Shown piece by piece: positions 24,995 to 34,738 of a stretch of DNA of 39,474 bases. The first letter of the stretch is position 1. Each line of letters opens with the position of its first letter. Both the position numbers and the translations under genes were made by a program. The stretch lies in the NCBI GenBank assembly GCA_947168335.1, contig CAMVLM010000018.1:1-39474 (forward strand), in the 5' to 3' direction. The DNA is from an uncultured Butyrivibrio sp. GTDB lineage: Bacteria; Bacillota; Clostridia; Lachnospirales; Lachnospiraceae. The notes beneath the pieces are model-generated. The model worked only from the letters and a program-made list of their open reading frames with translations, had not been told where the DNA came from and did no database searches.

Positions 24995-26272
24995 TTAAAT
25001 TGCTGCAAAACCCTTTTCCAGATCTGCAATGATGTCATCTGCATGCTCTGTTCCAATTGAAAGTCTGATAGTGCTCTGTGTTATGCCCTGATCAAGAAGC
25101 TCTTCCTCGGAAAGCTGTGAGTGTGTTGTAGTAGCAGGATGAATAACAAGGCTCTTAACATCAGCTACGTTTGCAAGGAGTGAGAATATCTCAAGGCTAT
25201 CGATGAACTTCCATGCTTCTTCTTTTCCTCCCTTAATCTCAAAGGTAAAGATTGATGCTCCGCCATTAGGGAAGTACTTCTGATACAATGCATGATCAGG
25301 ATGCTCAGGCAGTGAAGGATGATTAACCTTTGCAACCTTGGGATGCTTACTAAGGAAATCTACAACCTTCTTGGTATTCTCAGCATGTCTTTCCAGTCTG
25401 AGTGAAAGTGTCTCAACACCCTGAAGTAACAGGAATGCGTTGAACGGAGAAATTGTAGCACCTGTATCTCTAAGCAGGATAGCTCTGATAAATGTAACGA
25501 ATGCAGCAGGTCCTACAGCATCATAGAATGAAATTCCGTGATAGCTGGGGTTAGGATCAGCAATGTTAGGATACTTTCCGCTTGCCTTCCAGTTGAACTT
25601 ACCGCCTTCAACGATTATTCCACCAAGAGTTGTGCCATGTCCGCCGATAAACTTTGTTGCTGAATGAACTACGATGTCTGCGCCATGCTCTAATGGTCTG
25701 ATAAGGTAAGGTGTTCCGAAGGTATTATCAATAACAAGCGGAAGTCCATGCTTATGAGCAATTTCTGCAATTGCATCAATATCCGGGATATCACTGTTGG
25801 GATTTCCAAGAGTCTCAAGATAGATTGCTCTTGTGTTATCCTTTATAGCTCCCTCAACCTCTGCAAGGTTATGTGCATCTACAAATGTTGTATCCACGCC
25901 ATACTGAGGAAGTGTGTGTGAAAGAAGGTTGTAACTTCCACCGTAGATTGTCTTCTGCGCTACGATATGTCCACCGTTTGCTGCAAGAGCCTGAATTGTA
26001 TATGTGATAGCTGCTGCACCGGATGCAACTGCAAGTGCTGCGGTTCCGCCTTCAAGGGCTGCTAATCTCTTCTCTAAAACATCCTGTGTTGAATTTGTAA
26101 GTCTTCCGTATACATTACCTGCATCAGCAAGTGCGAATCTGTCAGCTGCGTGCTGGCTGTTTCTGAATACATAAGAAGTTGTCTGATAAATCGGAACTGC
26201 TCTTGAATCTGTAGCCGGATCCGGCTGTTCCTGTCCTACGTGTACCTGAAGTGTCTCAAATTTATAACTCAT
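24995..26272 (-). CDS. metY: O-acetylhomoserine sulfhydrylase (Cys/Met-metabolism PLP enzyme)
   Basis: [42 protein letters not shown]-type region, [49 protein letters not shown]. Confidence 0.94.
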   Translation of the reverse strand: MSYKFETLQVHVGQEQPDPATDSRAVPIYQTTSYVFRNSQHAADRFALADAGNVYGRLTNSTQDVLEKRLAALEGGTAALAVASGAAAITYTIQALAANGGHIVAQKTIYGGSYNLLSHTLPQYGVDTTFVDAHNLAEVEGAIKDNTRAIYLETLGNPNSDIPDIDAIAEIAHKHGLPLVIDNTFGTPYLIRPLEHGADIVVHSATKFIGGHGTTLGGIIVEGGKFNWKASGKYPNIADPNPSYHGISFYDAVGPAAFVTFIRAILLRDTGATISPFNAFLLLQGVETLSLRLERHAENTKKVVDFLSKHPKVAKVNHPSLPEHPDHALYQKYFPNGGASIFTFEIKGGKEEAWKFIDSLEIFSLLANVADVKSLVIHPATTTHSQLSEEELLDQGITQSTIRLSIGTEHADDIIADLEKGFAAI

Positions 26273-26372
26273 AATATAATCCTCCCAATATCTTGTATTT
26301 GTTTGTCGTGTTTTGTTCTGATGGGATTACTATACTACTATTCAGATAGGATTTATAATACAGATAAAATAT

Positions 26373-26403
26373 ATGGTGTTATAGCTTCAACCTATAACAC
26401 CAT
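26373..26403. promoter_or_regulatory. Perfect 12-bp inverted repeat ATGGTGTTATAG-N7-CTATAACACCAT upstream of metY (candidate operator)
   Basis: Arms 26373-26384 and 26392-26403; minus-strand TTGAAG lies in the spacer, 17 bp upstream of TTATCT. Confidence 0.65.
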
Positions 26404-26460
26404 CAGAAATTTCACTATATGTTATATATAAATATGTCAGCCAACCCCCGCATGGTTGAG

Positions 26461-29319
26461 CTATTTTATCAGGCTCTCAAGCGTTTCATAAAGCATTTCA
26501 GGCTCTATCGGTTTGGATAAGTGTGCATTGAGACCTGACTGCAGGCTTCTCTGTACATCCTCGTCAAAAGCATTGGCCGTAAGCGCAATAATAGGGATAG
26601 TTCCGGCATCTGCTCTTTCCAGGGCTCTGATGGCTCTCGTTGCCTCAAGTCCATCCATTTCAGGCATTCTCATGTCCATCAATATGGCATCATAATATCC
26701 ATCAGGATGGCTTCCAAACAGTTCAACAGCAAGCTTGCCATTCTCTGCATGGTCAACCTCAATTTCTCTCTTCTTAAGAAGCATCATGGCTATTTTTGCA
26801 TTAACAGCGACATCCTCTGCAAGAAGTATATGCCTGCCCTTAAGCTCTGCCTTACTTTTTTTGTTTTGTTCCTTCAGTGCAACTGCTTTCCCAAACTGCT
26901 GCAAAATACTATTTGCATTCAAAGGCTTTGACATAAAGCTGTCCACACCTGCTTTTTTTGCTTCCTCAAGTATTTCGTCCCAATGATATGCAGCCAAAAT
27001 AACAATTGCCGATTCATTGCCTATTATTTCCCGAATTTTACTGGTAGTTTCTATTCCATCCATTTCAGGCATTTTCCAGTCAACCAGTATCAGACTGAAC
27101 TGCTCACGTCTTGCATCCTTGAGCCGTACCATCTCAACAGCCTCCTGCCCGGAATGTGCTATCTGGACGGAAACTCCGACTTTTTCAAGCTCAACCTGCG
27201 CAAAATCGCAGGCTACGGGGTCATCATCCACAATAAGTACACTTATCTCATTGGGTGAAATTTCACCGATACCGTCATACTTCTGATCCGAATCTGCAAG
27301 TGTGATCTTGATTGTGAAAGTAGTTCCCACATTCTTTTTACTTTCTACCGATATCTCACCATTCATCATCTCAATAATACTCTTGGTGATAGGCATACCC
27401 AGTCCTGTACTTCCATACTTTGTTTTTGTGGTCAGATCCTCCTGACTAAAAGGTTCAAAGAGCTTAGGCAGGTATTCCTCGCTCATACCGATCCCGGTAT
27501 CCTTTATAACAAATCTGAATACAGACTGCTTATCATAATGTGCAACTCTTTCTATAGTAAAGTCTATTTCCCCGCCTTCCTCAGTGAACTTTACAGAATT
27601 GCCAAGAATATTGATAAATACCTGTTTGAGCTTCATGTCATCGCCCACATAGTAATCACCGGTATCTCCTACTCTTTCCCACTTCCAGTTGATACCCTTA
27701 TCCTTGCACTGACCTTCTACCATAACATTGATCTGATTCAGCAGCTCAGAAAGCGAAAAAACCTCATTTCTGATTACCATTCTTCCTGCTTCAATACGGG
27801 ACATATCCAGAATATCATTGATAATTTTCAGCAGGTGATCCGCAGATGTTCCTATTTTCTCCAAATAATCCCTGGTATTTTCAGAGAGATCCGTATCATT
27901 AAGTGCAATTCTGTCCAAACCTATGATGGCATTCATAGGTGTTCTTATCTCATGACTCATGTTGGAAAGGAACGCGGTCTTTGCCTTGTTTGCGCTCTCT
28001 GCCGCTGCCAGTGCATCACTCAGCGCCTGACTCTGCGTAAGTGTTTTCCTTGTTTCTGCATCCACATCGGTAAATCCAAGCCCTATTGCATGCACGATGT
28101 GGTCATCTCTGTCCTCAGGATGGCGCACGCCTGCCATTCGTATCATCTCATAGGATTCCAGACCGTTTCTGTCTGTCATGTACCTATAGGTTATGATTCT
28201 CTCAGATTCAAGCCCTTTCCTTATCTGATCCGGATTTACAAAATTAAGGAAATCCTCTCTGTATTTATCGGTTACATATTTCTCGGCATAGGAAACCAGA
28301 GTTTCAATATACGAAAAATGCTCACCGGGCTTCAATCCATTATCCAGCTGGGAATGAGACTGATAGCAAACCCCTTCGTTTTTATCAAGATCTATATAGT
28401 AGACACTTCTATACTCTGAAGAAAGAGCTGTGATCATACTATTGGCCTGAGAATGCAGGTTTTTGCTGTATTCCCTCAAATCCTCTTTTATCTGATGAAT
28501 CCTGTGTGAAAGCTCCTTTACAGCATCTGAATTATACGATTCCTCAGTTATTTTCACCTCGCTAGGATTTATTTCTTTGGTTAATTCATCAATATCACTT
28601 GCTACCTCAGAGATTTCCATTGTCATAAGCTTAAGCTGATTCCTTAGTTCCTTAGTAGCGAAGAAAACAAGTAGCGCACCAAGCAGCACTGCAAGAAAGC
28701 TGTTTATAAATATTACTTTTGTCTGTTTGGAAATCTGTTCATCATACCATTCTGCCGAGAAGTCAACAGCTACAATTCCACTGACATTTCCATCCGAATC
28801 GAACACCGGACTATAAGCACTATAAAACTTCCCCCATGAATCCGTGTAGGGCTCTTCATCAACCGCTGCTGTCCCTTGTGATGCCTTATCCAGCGCTTCT
28901 GTATAAACAACCGGATCCCCAAAAAGACCCGGATCTTCTATTGTTGGATCTACAGTGAAAACGAACTGTTTCTCACCTATTTTGCGAACGCAATAGATAT
29001 ATCTCAGATCAATATTATCCTGAAAAACCACCAGAGTATCATTGATTTTTTGATAAACCTCTGTACCTTCATCCTCTGCCTTTAGCGTTTTGAGGTCATC
29101 TCCGTTCAACATGGCTGCTGCAGATTTGGATATATCGAGCATGCGGTTCTGTATGAGCGTTCTCATAGCCGCTTTGGAATTCCCGACAAGAACAGCGCCC
29201 AAAAGCAAATTGAACGCAAGAAGAACAACTGATATTATTATCGTCAATTTTGCGGAAAAACCAGAAATTCGTTTAATTTTCCCGCCTATATTACCGGTTT
29301 TTTTATTGGCAGATTCCAT
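26461..29319 (-). CDS. Hybrid sensor histidine kinase with periplasmic/extracellular sensor domain and two receiver domains
   Basis: TM-flanked sensor; FLSNMSHEIRTPMNAIIG; DDMKLKQVFINILGNSVKFT; STGLGMPITKSI; receivers with VLIVDDD…VDWKMPEMDG and ILLAEDV…LMDMRMPEMDG. Confidence 0.95.
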   Translation of the reverse strand: MESANKKTGNIGGKIKRISGFSAKLTIIISVVLLAFNLLLGAVLVGNSKAAMRTLIQNRMLDISKSAAAMLNGDDLKTLKAEDEGTEVYQKINDTLVVFQDNIDLRYIYCVRKIGEKQFVFTVDPTIEDPGLFGDPVVYTEALDKASQGTAAVDEEPYTDSWGKFYSAYSPVFDSDGNVSGIVAVDFSAEWYDEQISKQTKVIFINSFLAVLLGALLVFFATKELRNQLKLMTMEISEVASDIDELTKEINPSEVKITEESYNSDAVKELSHRIHQIKEDLREYSKNLHSQANSMITALSSEYRSVYYIDLDKNEGVCYQSHSQLDNGLKPGEHFSYIETLVSYAEKYVTDKYREDFLNFVNPDQIRKGLESERIITYRYMTDRNGLESYEMIRMAGVRHPEDRDDHIVHAIGLGFTDVDAETRKTLTQSQALSDALAAAESANKAKTAFLSNMSHEIRTPMNAIIGLDRIALNDTDLSENTRDYLEKIGTSADHLLKIINDILDMSRIEAGRMVIRNEVFSLSELLNQINVMVEGQCKDKGINWKWERVGDTGDYYVGDDMKLKQVFINILGNSVKFTEEGGEIDFTIERVAHYDKQSVFRFVIKDTGIGMSEEYLPKLFEPFSQEDLTTKTKYGSTGLGMPITKSIIEMMNGEISVESKKNVGTTFTIKITLADSDQKYDGIGEISPNEISVLIVDDDPVACDFAQVELEKVGVSVQIAHSGQEAVEMVRLKDARREQFSLILVDWKMPEMDGIETTSKIREIIGNESAIVILAAYHWDEILEEAKKAGVDSFMSKPLNANSILQQFGKAVALKEQNKKSKAELKGRHILLAEDVAVNAKIAMMLLKKREIEVDHAENGKLAVELFGSHPDGYYDAILMDMRMPEMDGLEATRAIRALERADAGTIPIIALTANAFDEDVQRSLQSGLNAHLSKPIEPEMLYETLESLIK

Positions 29320-29513
29320 AGCTGATACCTCTAAATATCATATTTAAAGTACAACGCTATTCCACCTTAAATTATATCTGATATGCAGCTCTATAACCAT
29401 AATTAAGAAATGCACATATCATTAAGTTTCTATGAACATTATTATGTTTTTATTTTCTGACGAAGTGGTATATTATTATTTGGCCCAAAAAGTCGTGAAA
29501 GGATTTATTTAAG

Positions 29514-30644
29514 ATGAATAAGATAAAGAATATATTTAAACAGATGAGTCACGATCCGGTTCTTTGCATCGCCTGGATTTTAGCTATAATTTCAGCGATA
29601 TATGTCCATCCTGACAAAAAATATATTAGCTATATAGACTTCAGGTCCCTTGGTATCCTCTGGGGATTGATGATAGTAATTCAGGGATACAGAGAGAATT
29701 CCCTTTTTGAAAAAACCGGTGAAATCCTGCTTAAAAAAGTCTCACGCGGCTATCAGCTTGCTATGGTTCTTATTCTTATGTGCTTTTTTGGAAGTATGCT
29801 CATCACAAATGACGTGGCACTTATTACCTTTGTTCCGTTCGCTATGATGACTCTGAATAACTGCGACAGACAGGATCTGATGATTCCCGTTATTGTTCTT
29901 CAGACTATTGCCGCAAATCTTGGAAGTATGCTTACTCCTGTAGGTAACCCGCAGAATCTGTATATCTACGGGCTGACAGGCATGAGCATAACGGAGTTTA
30001 TCTCAACGATGCTCCCCTATACGCTGCTTACAGCTATACTTCTTTTGATCAGTATCTTTATTCTTCCCGGAAAATGGGAAAAGCTTGCTAATACAAACGA
30101 TAATCACAGTGTGGTAAAAAGCTTTGGTACACCATTTCAGATTGCTGTATACAGTATTCTCTTTATAATTGCTCTTTTATGCGTACTGAGAATTATTCCT
30201 TATCAGATAATGGTAATCATAATTCTGGCTGTAGTAGCCATCATGGACGGCAAAATACTGCTTCGCGCAGATTATATGCTGCTCATCACTTTTATTGGAT
30301 TTTTTATTTTTACAGGAAATATGGAACGGATACCTCAGATTAAAGCATTCCTCTCAGACGTAGTATCCGGCAGAGAATTTTATGTATCATTGATAACAAG
30401 CCAGTTTATCAGCAATGTTCCGGCAACTCTTATGCTGTCAGACTTTGCCCAAAATTATAAGGAACTCCTAGCAGGTGTAAATGTAGGCGGCCTGGGAACA
30501 CTTATAGCATCCATGGCCAGCCTCATTTCCTTCAAGCTTTTTTCCAACGATTTCAAGGAAAAGCGCCTGAAATATGTTATCACCTTTACTGTAATGAACC
30601 TTATTTTCTTAGCATTTCTTGTTGCCCTTCACGCTCTTATCTGA
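29514..30644 (+). CDS. SLC13/ArsB (ion transporter superfamily) permease
   Basis: About 10 TM; LGILWGLMIVIQGYRE, GSMLITNDVALITFVPF, NLGSMLTPVGNPQNLYIY, SQFISNVPATLMLSDF. Confidence 0.85.
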   Translation: MNKIKNIFKQMSHDPVLCIAWILAIISAIYVHPDKKYISYIDFRSLGILWGLMIVIQGYRENSLFEKTGEILLKKVSRGYQLAMVLILMCFFGSMLITNDVALITFVPFAMMTLNNCDRQDLMIPVIVLQTIAANLGSMLTPVGNPQNLYIYGLTGMSITEFISTMLPYTLLTAILLLISIFILPGKWEKLANTNDNHSVVKSFGTPFQIAVYSILFIIALLCVLRIIPYQIMVIIILAVVAIMDGKILLRADYMLLITFIGFFIFTGNMERIPQIKAFLSDVVSGREFYVSLITSQFISNVPATLMLSDFAQNYKELLAGVNVGGLGTLIASMASLISFKLFSNDFKEKRLKYVITFTVMNLIFLAFLVALHALI

Positions 30645-31512
30645 GTGTGAAGGAAGAACCATCCTCATAATCATCTGTTTCGTCATCTTCCGGCTGCTTT
30701 GTTCCATTTTCCGGTACCTTCACAATAAGTTCCAGAATTCTGCTGTGCCTGAAAACAAATACAGCGACAAGAAGAAACAGATGTGTATAAAAGGCTCCGA
30801 CTATATAATAGTTTCTTTCAAGCAGAAATCCTGCCTCAAAGCCTATATAACAGAATATTCCCGACAAGCTTAAGCCAAGCATCAGAAGCGGCAGCTTCAT
30901 AAATGTATTCTTGATTGCCACAAGGAAATCCTTAAATGAAGCATCAAAATATACAAATCTACCGACCATAAGTCCCAGATAGTACATCATAACAGGACTG
31001 TATTCGCTTTCATCTCCGATAATATTCAGAAAAACCAGAATAAAAATCACATAAAACATGCCAAGCATCCTGACAGATGCCTTCTCTTCTCTGGATATCT
31101 TGTTAAGCGGAATAATCAGCTTGTCCAATATAGTATTAAAAACGCAGGACAAACAGATAAGCATAAGTAATACAAAATCTTTCCAGTTGCTCCAGATATG
31201 TGCAAATAATGCGAAATATCCTGATCTGATGCCCGCAGCCTGAACAAGAGTATATATATGATTAAGTACAACATATGCACAGGCAAATGACATGACCGAA
31301 GTTGCCGATATTATCATTTCATAAAACAGCTGTACCATTTTATGGAATCTTTCACTTAAAACTGCTCTTCTTTTTCTGCCTCCGGTAGTTACTGTTGCTG
31401 TGCCGGCATATATAAACAGGTCACATATGATTACCCCAACAAAGGCAATCAGTAAAAATATAATTTTCTTAACCGGTGTAAAATCCGGATTGGTATATGC
31501 ATCCAGCGACAC
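30637..31512 (-). CDS. Polytopic membrane protein of unknown function
   Basis: Multiple TM segments, acidic C-terminus (PEDDETDDYEDG). Confidence 0.7.
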   Translation of the reverse strand: MSLDAYTNPDFTPVKKIIFLLIAFVGVIICDLFIYAGTATVTTGGRKRRAVLSERFHKMVQLFYEMIISATSVMSFACAYVVLNHIYTLVQAAGIRSGYFALFAHIWSNWKDFVLLMLICLSCVFNTILDKLIIPLNKISREEKASVRMLGMFYVIFILVFLNIIGDESEYSPVMMYYLGLMVGRFVYFDASFKDFLVAIKNTFMKLPLLMLGLSLSGIFCYIGFEAGFLLERNYYIVGAFYTHLFLLVAVFVFRHSRILELIVKVPENGTKQPEDDETDDYEDGSSFTLR

Positions 31513-31537
31513 GAATTATTCTCCTCCCATTTCTGCC

Positions 31538-32011
31538 TTAAAATATAAACATTGAAACTACAACCTTAAAAAGAAAAGAAATCAGTTGTATCAGAATGAA
31601 GAATCGAAAAATACTTCCAAAGGCACTTACCCCGTATGATGTCCTTCTGTTCCAGTAATTTGGATCATTAAAGCCTCCAAAATTGCCTGTACGCCATTCC
31701 CATTGCCATTGACCATTTGTATTACCAAATGGATTCCACTCTTCATAAGGATTGCTTTCAGTTCCATAGGACGTACTCTGTCCTTCATAGCTGTAGGATG
31801 CCTGTCGCTGATTATAAGTATGTGTACTTGAATGAGGCTTGGACAGAATATCATAAGCCGCATTAATCTCATTCATCTTTGCAGACGCTGCAGGGTCATT
31901 CGGATGAAGATCCGGATGATACTTTTTTGCCAGTGTTCTGTATGCTTTTTTTATTTCTTCATCAGATGCTCCCGGATTAACTCCCAGCACCTTGTAAGGA
32001 TCTGTCATCAT
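31538..32011 (-). CDS. J-domain (DnaJ-like) protein with C-terminal TM segment
   Basis: [36 protein letters not shown] (HPD); Gly/Asn/Tyr-rich middle; [21 protein letters not shown] tail. Confidence 0.9.
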   Translation of the reverse strand: MMTDPYKVLGVNPGASDEEIKKAYRTLAKKYHPDLHPNDPAASAKMNEINAAYDILSKPHSSTHTYNQRQASYSYEGQSTSYGTESNPYEEWNPFGNTNGQWQWEWRTGNFGGFNDPNYWNRRTSYGVSAFGSIFRFFILIQLISFLFKVVVSMFIF

Positions 32012-32030
32012 ATCTGTTCCCTTTATTCTC

Positions 32031-32456
32031 TCATGTTGTCTTTATAAACTTGTTTTTGCAATTAGGGCATGTTATCTCAATTCTGCCCTTTCCCTTAGGG
32101 ACACGAATATGCTGCCTGCACTCTTTACATACATAATATCTGCTGGTTTTTCTGTCGCGCCATTGCATTTGAATCAGCTTTGACATGCTTTTGGGTCTTT
32201 TCATTAGCTGAAGAAATTTCTGATTTTCAGAATATCTCTTCGCTATGTTCTTCGAAAATACCCTGAACAATGTGTATCCATATGTCAGTAAAAACATAAT
32301 ATATATAATCCTGTTATTCAAGAACATATTTATGACAAGCAGGATTATAGCCACAAGATTCAAAAATCTTGCCATATCGTCAAATCCGCATCTTCCGTAC
32401 ATAAATCTTGCCATGTTACTTCTAAATCTGTATGAAAACTGTTTTACTTTATCCAT
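32031..32456 (-). CDS. Membrane protein with C-terminal zinc ribbon; ORF track start 32681, likely ATG 32456
   Basis: Two hydrophobic segments, then CKEC…[12 protein letters not shown]; the upstream extension overlaps a terminator. Confidence 0.75.
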   Translation of the reverse strand: MDKVKQFSYRFRSNMARFMYGRCGFDDMARFLNLVAIILLVINMFLNNRIIYIMFLLTYGYTLFRVFSKNIAKRYSENQKFLQLMKRPKSMSKLIQMQWRDRKTSRYYVCKECRQHIRVPKGKGRIEITCPNCKNKFIKTT

Positions 32457-32540
32457 ATTTTTTACCTCAATTTCTAGAATCTGTAGCAGTTTCTTTGTGA
32501 TTATACCCTCAAACTGTGACCGAACTGTTAACAGTAAAAA

Positions 32541-32575
32541 AACAGTGCATCCGGTATTATTCCGAATACACTGTT
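32541..32575 (-). terminator. Terminator AACAGTGTATTCGG…CCGGATGCACTGTTTTTTT
   Basis: Long stem followed by seven Ts on the minus strand, after the SUV3-like gene. Confidence 0.85.
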
Positions 32576-32587
32576 TAAAATGGACCA

Positions 32588-34696
32588 CTAACCCCGTCCC
32601 CATTTGTGCCTTTTTCGGAAGCATTCCTGGCACATATTGAATTTGTAGGACCACTTGAGTTTCTTGCCACAATAGGCACAAGCCCTGAGATTAAGCTTTT
32701 GCTTATCAAGGATTCGGAATATTTTCTCCGAAATAAGACGTTTACCCTCAAGAATACGGTTCAAATCATCAACATCTCCGAAAACTCTGGAAAATGAATA
32801 GAGAAAGTCATATATAGCGCTTGCTGTTTCCAGCTGTAAAAGCGCATTCTTATCCTCTTCATCCACTGTATCTGCGCAATATTCTGTCATGGTCCGGTTT
32901 ATGTCCGGTTGTCTCCCACCGTTTACCATCCTGTAGTAGTCCAGATAAACACCAAATATATCCCTGTTATCCTCATTTATGGGAATTCTTATAAACTTCC
33001 TTATAAGCTCTCTATTGTCTTTTATTCCCTCAAGAGCCTTCGCGATACTGATTTTTTCTGAAATATCACCCTTGTTATAGTATTTCTCCGCCGGAATTTT
33101 ATTCCAAGTTTCAAGAATTGCAGAAATTCTTCCGTCTTTATGAAGAAAATCCTCTGGAATATTTATCATAACCTGACGAAGAGGCACCATTCTGCTGAAT
33201 AAAAGGCCTTCTATGGTTTCAAAATCATAGTAGGAAGTCACATAGCCTGTATCATATATTCCGTATCTGCCCGCTCTCCCGGCAATCTGCTTTACTTCAG
33301 AAGAATTAAGAGGCCTTTCATCCACACCATCAAATTTAATGGTCTGCAGGAAAACAATCCTTCTTATGGGAAGATTCATGCCCATTCCTATGGCATCTGT
33401 TGCAACAACAACATCTGTATCTCCCTCTGCAAATTTCCTGGCTTCCCTGTGCCTTACATCATACGGAAGAGATCCATATATTATGCTGCATTTTATATTA
33501 TGCTGCTGAAGCTCAGCTGCAACACTATGCACATCTTTTCTTGAAAATACAATCAGCGCATCACCTTTTTGTACATCTGAAGGGAAATCAAAATCTCTTG
33601 CCGCTTCATCCATTACAAGAGGCGTTTTTCTTTCATGATACTGCACTTCATATGTATCCTTGCAGGACTCGATCATTCGTATTATAAGAGCCTCAGCATC
33701 CGGTGATGCACAAATATGTACAGTTTTTGCCCTTGCCCCAAGAATCGCAGCTGTCCAGTATCCTCCACGCTGTCTGTCCGCGGCCATCTGTGCCTCATCT
33801 ATAACTGCCATGTCCCACTCTTCTTCAAGGTCCAGCATTTCTATTGTTGAAGACTGGTGAAATGCCCCTGGCATCAGTATTCTTTCTTCCCCAGTTATCA
33901 TTGAGCAGGGCACACCTTCACTGTTCATTCTTTCATACTGTTCATATGCAAGAAGACGTAAAGGTGCAAGATATATCCCATTTTCTGCTCTTTTCAGGTC
34001 TTCTAATGCCTGATACGTCTTTCCGGAATTTGTAGGACCTATATGAATAATGAATCGCCTCTCCATCTCTCTTGCCATTGGATAAAGCTTTGTATAATCG
34101 TCAGGCGTTGAGGTTTCAATATTCTCAAAAAGCAGCTTTCTGGCCTCCATTACCTTTTGATAGCGCCTTACGCCTTTCTGATAATGTGGATTCACCACAA
34201 TCTGTTCAAAAATCACTTGTTCAGACACATTATTCTTGATATAAGAAACGATATCCTTAATGTGTTTTGATTCCCTCAGGTATTTCATTATTACCTTTGA
34301 AATCGCCTTTTTCTTGCCTTCAGAAATGAATCCAAGGATTTCTGCATCATCTGATTCCCAGAGTGCATCGACTATCACATGACCTATTTCCGGCATAAGC
34401 TCTGAAAGATATGTGTTATTCATCCTCCTCTCAAAATCTCTGCAAAACCTTTCAATATTAGATCCTGATATCTCCTGCTTTTCCATTTTTCCATATTCAG
34501 TCCGGATATTTGTATAGATTCTCTCTGTTTTTAATATATTGAGGAGTTCACTGTATACAGCAAAGGCTATCCTGTCATGCTCTCTTTTAAAATAGCTGTC
34601 AAAAGCCTCCTGAGGAAATCTGCCTCGGACTTCCTTCAATTCTTTATTAAAATTTCTTCTTTTTGCGGCGTTTTTATTTGTATATCTCTTTTTCAT
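32588..34696 (-). CDS. SUV3-like SF2 helicase with C-terminal zinc-finger-like motif
   Basis: FIIHIGPTNSGKTYQALEDL, YLAPLRLLAYEQYERMNSEGVPCSMITGEER, AVIDEAQM, VVATDAIGMGMNLPIRRIVFLQTIKFDG, QIAGRAGRYG; CAYCGKKLKW…CQECFRKRH. Confidence 0.92.
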   Translation of the reverse strand: MKKRYTNKNAAKRRNFNKELKEVRGRFPQEAFDSYFKREHDRIAFAVYSELLNILKTERIYTNIRTEYGKMEKQEISGSNIERFCRDFERRMNNTYLSELMPEIGHVIVDALWESDDAEILGFISEGKKKAISKVIMKYLRESKHIKDIVSYIKNNVSEQVIFEQIVVNPHYQKGVRRYQKVMEARKLLFENIETSTPDDYTKLYPMAREMERRFIIHIGPTNSGKTYQALEDLKRAENGIYLAPLRLLAYEQYERMNSEGVPCSMITGEERILMPGAFHQSSTIEMLDLEEEWDMAVIDEAQMAADRQRGGYWTAAILGARAKTVHICASPDAEALIIRMIESCKDTYEVQYHERKTPLVMDEAARDFDFPSDVQKGDALIVFSRKDVHSVAAELQQHNIKCSIIYGSLPYDVRHREARKFAEGDTDVVVATDAIGMGMNLPIRRIVFLQTIKFDGVDERPLNSSEVKQIAGRAGRYGIYDTGYVTSYYDFETIEGLLFSRMVPLRQVMINIPEDFLHKDGRISAILETWNKIPAEKYYNKGDISEKISIAKALEGIKDNRELIRKFIRIPINEDNRDIFGVYLDYYRMVNGGRQPDINRTMTEYCADTVDEEDKNALLQLETASAIYDFLYSFSRVFGDVDDLNRILEGKRLISEKIFRILDKQKLNLRACAYCGKKLKWSYKFNMCQECFRKRHKWGRG

Positions 34697-34738
34697 ATTT
34701 TAAGACAGCATCATTGCGGTGCTTCTAATCCTTTAATA

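Noticed and set aside
26461-26490. SAM riboswitch or T-box upstream of metY
   Set aside because: No recognisable K-turn/T-box consensus; the main feature is a symmetric DNA inverted repeat.
27538-28419. 293-aa plus-strand ORF
   Set aside because: Lies antisense inside the hybrid histidine kinase gene; Cys/His/Ile-rich composition typical of shadow frames.
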